Shown in pieces: positions 33,843 to 38,128 of a stretch of 38,128 nt of DNA. Where the stretch lies: the NCBI RefSeq assembly GCF_014642735.1, contig NZ_BMIV01000021.1, positions 1-38,128 of the forward strand. Direction: 5' to 3'. Position 1 is the first letter of the stretch. Every line of letters starts with the position of its first letter. Below the pieces are notes generated by a model. It had not been told where the DNA came from. It made no database searches and saw nothing but the letters and a program-made list of their open reading frames with translations. This DNA is from Paracoccus acridae (GTDB lineage Bacteria; Pseudomonadota; Alphaproteobacteria; Rhodobacterales; Rhodobacteraceae). A program made the translations under genes and the position numbers.

Positions 33843-33871
33843 CTAAAGAGAAGGCCCCGCAATACGGGGCC
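33843..33871 (-). terminator. Intrinsic terminator of the CsbD-like gene
   Basis: GGCCCCG (33853-33859) and CGGGGCC (33865-33871) form a 7-bp stem with a five-base loop. On the minus strand it is followed by TTCTCTTT. It lies 21 bases after the CsbD-like stop. Confidence 0.75.
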
Positions 33872-33892
33872 CTTGGAGTGATGACCACGTCG

Positions 33893-34075
33893 TCAAATAT
33901 CGTTGCCGAGTTTTCCCTTGACGGTGCCGGTGACGTCCTGAACAGATCCCTTTGCCTTCTGGGCCTTGCCTTCGGCTTCCAGGTGCTCGTTGTCGGTCAC
34001 TTTGCCGACAGTGTCCTTTACGGCACCAGCCGTCTTGTTGCCGGCGGCCTTCAACTTGTCAGTCAATTCACCCAT
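33893..34075 (-). CDS. CsbD-like stress protein
   Basis: Small hydrophilic protein, 60 aa, of the CsbD family, a group of general stress proteins of unclear mechanism. Family marks are MGELTDKLKAAGNKTAGAVKD at the start, then VTDNEHLEAEGKAQKAKGSVQ and the GTVKGKLG end. The ATG at 34075 is chosen because AGGAGG lies six bases before it; the open frame extends further but without a family match. It has its own terminator and an upstream palindrome, so it is a single-gene unit. Confidence 0.9.
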   Translation of the reverse strand: MGELTDKLKAAGNKTAGAVKDTVGKVTDNEHLEAEGKAQKAKGSVQDVTGTVKGKLGNDI

Positions 34076-34132
34076 GATGGGCCTCCTTGGTGATGTAAGA
34101 AAAGAACCAGCAATCAGATGCCGCGGTTCCTC

Positions 34133-34149
34133 ATCACACGAGATGTGAT
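34133..34149. promoter_or_regulatory. Palindrome upstream of the CsbD-like gene
   Basis: ATCACA (34133-34138) and TGTGAT (34144-34149) form a perfect inverted repeat around CGAGA, 58 bases before the CsbD-like ATG. It may be an operator. It also covers the end of the possible 34-codon frame listed next. Confidence 0.45.
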
Positions 34150-34238
34150 ACGCCGGCCGCGAGCCCAACGGAAATGACAATAGGTGCAGCCTTGTAGGCC
34201 CTCCGCGCCAGCCTCATGAGTCTAAAGACATCGGCCAT
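34134..34238 (-). CDS. Possible small membrane peptide, 34 aa
   Basis: Short frame with ATG at 34238 and GAGG seven bases upstream. The product has a basic N-terminal helix (MADVFRLMRLARRAYKAA) and a short hydrophobic stretch (PIVISVGLAAGV). It lies just upstream of the CsbD-like gene on the same strand. This is a candidate only: the frame is very short and no family is recognised. Confidence 0.3.
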   Translation of the reverse strand: MADVFRLMRLARRAYKAAPIVISVGLAAGVSHLV

Positions 34239-34335
34239 AGGAAACCTCGGGAAAATGGAACTCGATAGGGAGTGACGCACGCGTGGCCCAGGATAGACAG
34301 CCGGACCGTCTTGCCTGGCTGCAGCACGCCCGAAC

Positions 34336-36861
34336 CTACTCCGGCAGGGCATATACCATAAGATAATCGCCCAGCGTCGTGTCCATCTGCGCATGCCCCG
34401 TGGCTGATATCGCCACGTATTGGCGGCCCTCGTGTTCATAGGTCATGGCGCCGGCCTGAGGACCGGAAGGAAGCCGGGCTTGCCACAGCAGCTTGCCGGT
34501 CGAGGTCTCGAAAGCGCGGAGGAAATTGTCCTGAGCGGCGCCGATGAAGGTCAGTCCGCCCGCTGTCACCAGCGGCCCGCCCAGGTTTGGCGTTCCGGTG
34601 ACGATCTTCAAGCGCGTCGGAATGCCCAGGGGACCGACATCGAAGCCGGTGCCGAAGGGCTGCGTCCAGACGATTTCCCCAGTGTCGACATCCGTTGCCG
34701 TGATGAAGCCCCAGGGTGGCGCGATGCAGGGGATCTGCAGCCCCGATAGCCAGACCGGCCGGGTGATGCCGAAAGGCGTGCCCAGATGCGGTGCGACGTC
34801 CTGATCCTTGCGGACACCTCCGGATCCGACCGCCTTGTCCTCGACCTCTTCGCGCGGGTGCAGCACAATGAGATTGGGCTGGCGCGAGTTGTTGGTGATC
34901 AGCAGGCGCCGTTCGGGGTCGAAGCCGCCTCCGCCCCAGTTCATTCCGCCGAGCGTTCCCGGAAACAGCAGCATGCCCGCGCCCTCAGTCGTGGGCGGAG
35001 TATACATGCCCTCGTAGCGCAGGCGATGGAAGCTGATGCGGCATAGCGCGGCGTCTATCGGCGTCAGCCCGAAGGCATGGCGGGCGTCGATCTCCTCGGG
35101 GTCGCGGCCCGGAAGGCCGCCGATATTGGGATAGAAGACGGATTGCGGCTGCGCTGGCGCCACCCAGTCTCCCGGCGCGGCTCCCTGCGGCGTCGGGCGC
35201 TCCTCGACCGGGCGCAGCGGCTCGCCCGTTGCCGCATCCAGCAGGAACATGTTGCCGGTCTTGCTGAGCTGCAGGATCGCGCGGCGGTTCTCACCCTCTA
35301 TGGGCACGTCCACCAGCATCGGCTGCGCGCCCAAGTCGTAGTCCCACAGATCGTGGACGATTGACGTGAAGACCCAGCGGGTCGCGCCGCTGGCCAGATC
35401 GACGGCCACGACGGCATCCGTGTGACGGTCCTCCTCAGGCGTCCGGTTGCCGCCCCACTGATCCGCGGCGGCATTTCCGGTTGCCAGGAAGGCAAGGCCC
35501 AGGGTTTCGTCGGCGGAGATGGGGTTCCAGACATTGGGCGTGCCGCGGGGATAGATCTCGCCAGGAGCCAGCGGGGCTTGGGCGTCTGGGCGCAGAGCGT
35601 CCCAGGCCCAGCGAAGCTCCCCCGTCACGGCATCATAAGCGCGCACCACCCCCGATGGGGCATCGCGGCGTTGGTTGTCGCTGACCTGCTGGCCGACAAT
35701 TAGCAGCCCACCCGCCACCGTCGCGCCCGAAGTGTTGGAGGCAAAGCCCATCTGCCGAAGCCCCATGCCTTCGGTAAGGTCCACCACGCCATCGTTTCCG
35801 AAGTCCCGGCACGGGAAGCCGCCGACCGCATCCAGCGCCACCAATCGCCCGTCGGCGGTCGCGACATAGATGCGCCGGTGGCAATTGCTTCCCCCGCGCG
35901 GGACGGGGCCGATCACCCCGGGAACCGACGGCATCATAGCGACCGCTTCGGGGCGGTCGGCGGGATTGCCGTCGTCGAAATAGGCGACCGTCCGGCAGGC
36001 GGCGGTGAACAACGGCTCCATCGCGAGATCGGGGATTTGCGAATCGAAATGCCAACGTGCTTCGCCGGTGGCGGGGTCCAGCGCAAAGACCTGGTTGCTG
36101 GGCGTGCAGGTATAAAGCAGGTCGCCGACCTTGATTGGCGTGTTCTGCGAGGCATAGGAGGCGTATCCATGTTCGGGCATGTGGTCGCCGCTTCGAAAGC
36201 GCCACGCTTCCTCAAGACCCGCAACATTGGCTGTGGTAATCTGGCGCAGCGAGGAATAGCGCCGCCCGCCAGTGGTCCCACCATAGGCGGTCCATTCCGC
36301 GCCAGCCTCGGTGCCGGGGGGCAGGTCCGCACCCGGGGCAGGGGGCTCGGCCGCACTTGCGGTTTCCGTCCGCTCCCAGCTGGCTACCAAAAGAAGAGCC
36401 AGGGCCGCGACGATGCCGGTCGTGCCGCCAAGGGCCAAGCGGCGCGGCCAGGCGCGTGGCGGAACCGACCACAGCAGGAAGGCGAGAGCGGTGGCGCCGA
36501 CAAGCCCGGTGATCAGGCCGATGCGGGCCGCAAGGTCGATCCCCCAGACGGGCATCCATCCCTTCGCGGCAATCTCGATCAGCGACCAGGCAATGGTCAC
36601 AAGCGCCGCCAGTCCGAACAGGATCATGGCAACCTGATGGCGGCCCTTCCATGCCATCGCCGCACCTGTAGCCAGCAGTCCGCCCGCCGCCAGGTAATAG
36701 AGCGTGCCACCCAGCCACACGAGCCATAGGCCCAGACCCAGCGTGACGACCCCAAGCAGGCCGGTCAGCGTTGCCAGGGACAGATAAAGCCAGCGCCAGC
36801 CCTGTCGTGCCTGTGTTTCAACAAGGTATGGCACGGCTCCGTCTGTGTCGCTTGCACGCAC
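34336..36861 (-). CDS. gcd: Membrane-bound PQQ-dependent dehydrogenase, glucose type
   Basis: Quinoprotein dehydrogenase of the glucose/quinate/shikimate family, 841 aa. It oxidises a sugar or polyol in the periplasm and passes electrons to ubiquinone. Residues 20-165 contain five membrane segments. The periplasmic beta-propeller follows, with ADLPPGTEAGAEWTAYGGTTGGRRYS (quoted for its GGRRYS motif), the catalytic-site segment TSIVHDLWDYDLGAQPML near residue 505, and PWGFITATDVDTGEIVW towards the end. The start is a GTG at 36861 with GGAGG eight bases upstream. E. coli Gcd is about 796 aa, so the length is in range. Glucose, quinate and shikimate cannot be told apart by eye. PQQ synthesis genes are not in the window. 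Confidence 0.92.
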   Translation of the reverse strand: MRASDTDGAVPYLVETQARQGWRWLYLSLATLTGLLGVVTLGLGLWLVWLGGTLYYLAAGGLLATGAAMAWKGRHQVAMILFGLAALVTIAWSLIEIAAKGWMPVWGIDLAARIGLITGLVGATALAFLLWSVPPRAWPRRLALGGTTGIVAALALLLVASWERTETASAAEPPAPGADLPPGTEAGAEWTAYGGTTGGRRYSSLRQITTANVAGLEEAWRFRSGDHMPEHGYASYASQNTPIKVGDLLYTCTPSNQVFALDPATGEARWHFDSQIPDLAMEPLFTAACRTVAYFDDGNPADRPEAVAMMPSVPGVIGPVPRGGSNCHRRIYVATADGRLVALDAVGGFPCRDFGNDGVVDLTEGMGLRQMGFASNTSGATVAGGLLIVGQQVSDNQRRDAPSGVVRAYDAVTGELRWAWDALRPDAQAPLAPGEIYPRGTPNVWNPISADETLGLAFLATGNAAADQWGGNRTPEEDRHTDAVVAVDLASGATRWVFTSIVHDLWDYDLGAQPMLVDVPIEGENRRAILQLSKTGNMFLLDAATGEPLRPVEERPTPQGAAPGDWVAPAQPQSVFYPNIGGLPGRDPEEIDARHAFGLTPIDAALCRISFHRLRYEGMYTPPTTEGAGMLLFPGTLGGMNWGGGGFDPERRLLITNNSRQPNLIVLHPREEVEDKAVGSGGVRKDQDVAPHLGTPFGITRPVWLSGLQIPCIAPPWGFITATDVDTGEIVWTQPFGTGFDVGPLGIPTRLKIVTGTPNLGGPLVTAGGLTFIGAAQDNFLRAFETSTGKLLWQARLPSGPQAGAMTYEHEGRQYVAISATGHAQMDTTLGDYLMVYALPE

Positions 36862-37314
36862 AAGGCAATCCTCCGGTCATGGCGGTGTGAAGGGTCAACC
36901 TGAGTGGACAGCGTGGGTTCCCCCTGATCCAGGTATCAAGACGGATCCGATCCTCGGCACAGATCCTGGACGACCCTGCCTCAGCGTTGAACCTGATCCG
37001 CATGCCGAATGCGCGGGTTCAGAACTCGGCAGTCGCTTCTCCCGGACTGGGGCATGTCCTGCATCACCAAATCGGTCTGCTATGCACTCTCTTCCATCTC
37101 CCTGCTGATCGAAGGCGCAGGGTCTATGCACACCCAGAGGGGGAAGGCTGCGATCGGAGACGCGATTAAGAAGGGTAAGTCCCCCGGACAGAACGCCACC
37201 CGGATGCGACTTGAAGAGCACCGCATTCGCGTCAGCCATGAACCGATCTTCCAGTCCTCAGGGCCGAAGCATGACAATGCGTTCTGATACCTCACAGGTG
37301 CCGTTCTAGCCGCA
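36862..37314. other. Intergenic region with a palindromic hairpin
   Basis: No gene is supported; open frames on both strands lack family resemblance. CGCAT (36999-37003) pairs with ATGCG (37009-37013) inside TGAACC (36988-36993) with GGTTCA (37016-37021). It may be part of the upstream region of the dehydrogenase gene. The rest shows nothing that I can name. Confidence 0.4.
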
Positions 37315-37899
37315 CTAGAGGATGGCGCTCATGGCCACGAGGCCGCCAGCCAGGGCGAGAAGACCGAGGGTAAAGACCAGCACCAGCCGCGTCTCGATGA
37401 AGTGCCGCACCGCGGGCCCGAACCAGTATATCAGCCCCGCCACCGTATAAAACCGCATCGCCCTGGCTGCCACGCTGGACAGGACAAAAGCAATGATGTT
37501 GAGCCCCGTCGCTCCGCTGGCCAGCGTCACGACCTTGAAGGGCAAGGGTGTCAGTCCTCCGGCGATCAGCACGATCCAGACGCCCCAGTCGTTATAGGTC
37601 GCGGCAAAGGCGGCGAACTCATCGTCGTAGCCATAGAAGGCAAGGACCGGCTGTGCCAGTTCCTCGAAGAACAGGGCACCAATCATGTATCCGAGGATGC
37701 CACCCAGAACAGACATTACGGTGCAGACAAAGGCCAGCCACCATGCGCGCTGCCGTTCGGCAATGACCATCGGGATCAGAATGGTATCGGGCGGGATCGG
37801 GAAGAACGAGCTTTCGGCAAAGGATACGGCGGCTAGCGCGTGGGTCGCCTTCGGATGGGACGCCAACCTGATCGTCCAGCCATATGTCGCCCTAAGCAT
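37315..37899 (-). CDS. YqaA/DedA-type membrane protein, VTT domain
   Basis: Inner-membrane protein, 194 aa, of the YqaA branch of the DedA/VTT superfamily. The N-terminal half has the family block FAESSFFPIPPDTILIPMVIAE near residue 28-50; GGILGYMIG follows, then the re-entrant segment GGLTPLPFKVVTLASGATGLN near 115-135, and a terminal membrane segment. The ATG at 37899 has GGAA seven bases upstream; the open frame runs further without a family match. Superfamily members are linked to lipid scrambling or membrane homeostasis; the exact role here is not known. Confidence 0.88.
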   Translation of the reverse strand: MLRATYGWTIRLASHPKATHALAAVSFAESSFFPIPPDTILIPMVIAERQRAWWLAFVCTVMSVLGGILGYMIGALFFEELAQPVLAFYGYDDEFAAFAATYNDWGVWIVLIAGGLTPLPFKVVTLASGATGLNIIAFVLSSVAARAMRFYTVAGLIYWFGPAVRHFIETRLVLVFTLGLLALAGGLVAMSAIL

Positions 37900-38128
37900 G
37901 TCTTGTTCCTTTGCTGCGGCGCCACGCGTGGGCAGCTGTCTGCTCCTGCCAAGCTGTCCCCCAGCCCTCAAAAGCGGAGCGGCTCGTATTTCAGCAGAGG
38001 AGAGGGATGTAAACACAAGCGGCGGTCGTGTCGCGAATGTGGTGGAAATTGCCGAGCAGCGGGCTCCGGGCATGTAACGATGGCTCCAGTCAGGCCGCGA
38101 GGTCAAGGGACATTGGCTCGAGAGGCTG
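37900..38128. other. Right edge, nothing recognised
   Basis: No supportable gene or structure. It contains the upstream region of the membrane-protein gene. Confidence 0.35.

Noticed and set aside
33541..33888. Minus-strand open frame of 115 codons after the secreted-protein gene
   Set aside because: It overlaps the end of the secreted-protein gene and the hairpin regions, and the sequence shows no domain.
36895..37239. Minus-strand open frame of 114 codons between the PQQ enzyme and the membrane protein
   Set aside because: Composition is not protein-like, other frames are open over the same bases, and no family was recognised.

Overview
The window reads as an accessory replicon or plasmid-derived region of a GC-rich alphaproteobacterium of the Rhodobacteraceae, most likely Paracoccus or a close relative. 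The grounds are the codon use, a repABC replication module whose RepC and RepB match the Rhodobacterales type, a VPLPA-CTERM sorting tail, and operons of a kind common in that family. The genus is an inference from family resemblance only.

Left part (1-9,900): a GntR/FadR regulator diverges from an ABC uptake operon (binding protein, permease, ATPase, second permease) that ends in a fumarylpyruvate-hydrolase-like FAH enzyme and is followed by a TauE/SafE exporter. This suggests import and catabolism of a small organic, perhaps aromatic, acid. Next come a monomeric NADP isocitrate dehydrogenase, a degraded methyltransferase fragment, and an intact methyltransferase divergent from a winged-helix/TolB-like/TPR regulator.

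A decaying stretch (11,600-15,150) follows. It holds a ScyD/ScyE-like VPLPA-CTERM protein with an in-frame stop right after its signal peptide, an unlisted 59-codon small gene, a nested stem-loop, and an IS110-type transposase without its N-terminus fused in frame to the secretion signal of a TTHB210-like protein. A short orphan protein tail lies just after it.

The middle (15,170-22,530) is a cluster for N-methylhydantoin, and so probably creatinine, breakdown: N-carbamoylsarcosine amidohydrolase, N-methylhydantoinase A and B and an NCS1 permease on the minus strand, with a divergent LysR regulator. A clean terminator or hairpin separates several of these genes. A catalase and an alanine/glycine:sodium symporter follow. 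They could serve the peroxide and glycine made downstream by sarcosine oxidation, but this link is inference.

The right-hand core (26,190-32,300) holds minCDE, repC, repB and repA, then a vapBC-type toxin-antitoxin pair. A 55-nt antisense RNA with promoter and terminator lies between repB and repC, and two parS-like palindromes flank repC. RepA appears damaged twice: the Walker A loop has lost about ten residues, and a second deletion shifts the frame. The vapC toxin has an amber codon. The repABC module therefore has intact repB and repC but a probably dead partition ATPase and a dead addiction toxin.

The end (32,300-38,128) holds a poorly coding AT-richer stretch, an unrecognised secreted protein, a CsbD-like stress protein with its terminator, a membrane-bound PQQ-dependent glucose-type dehydrogenase and a YqaA/DedA-type membrane protein. 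No tRNA, rRNA or CRISPR array was seen.
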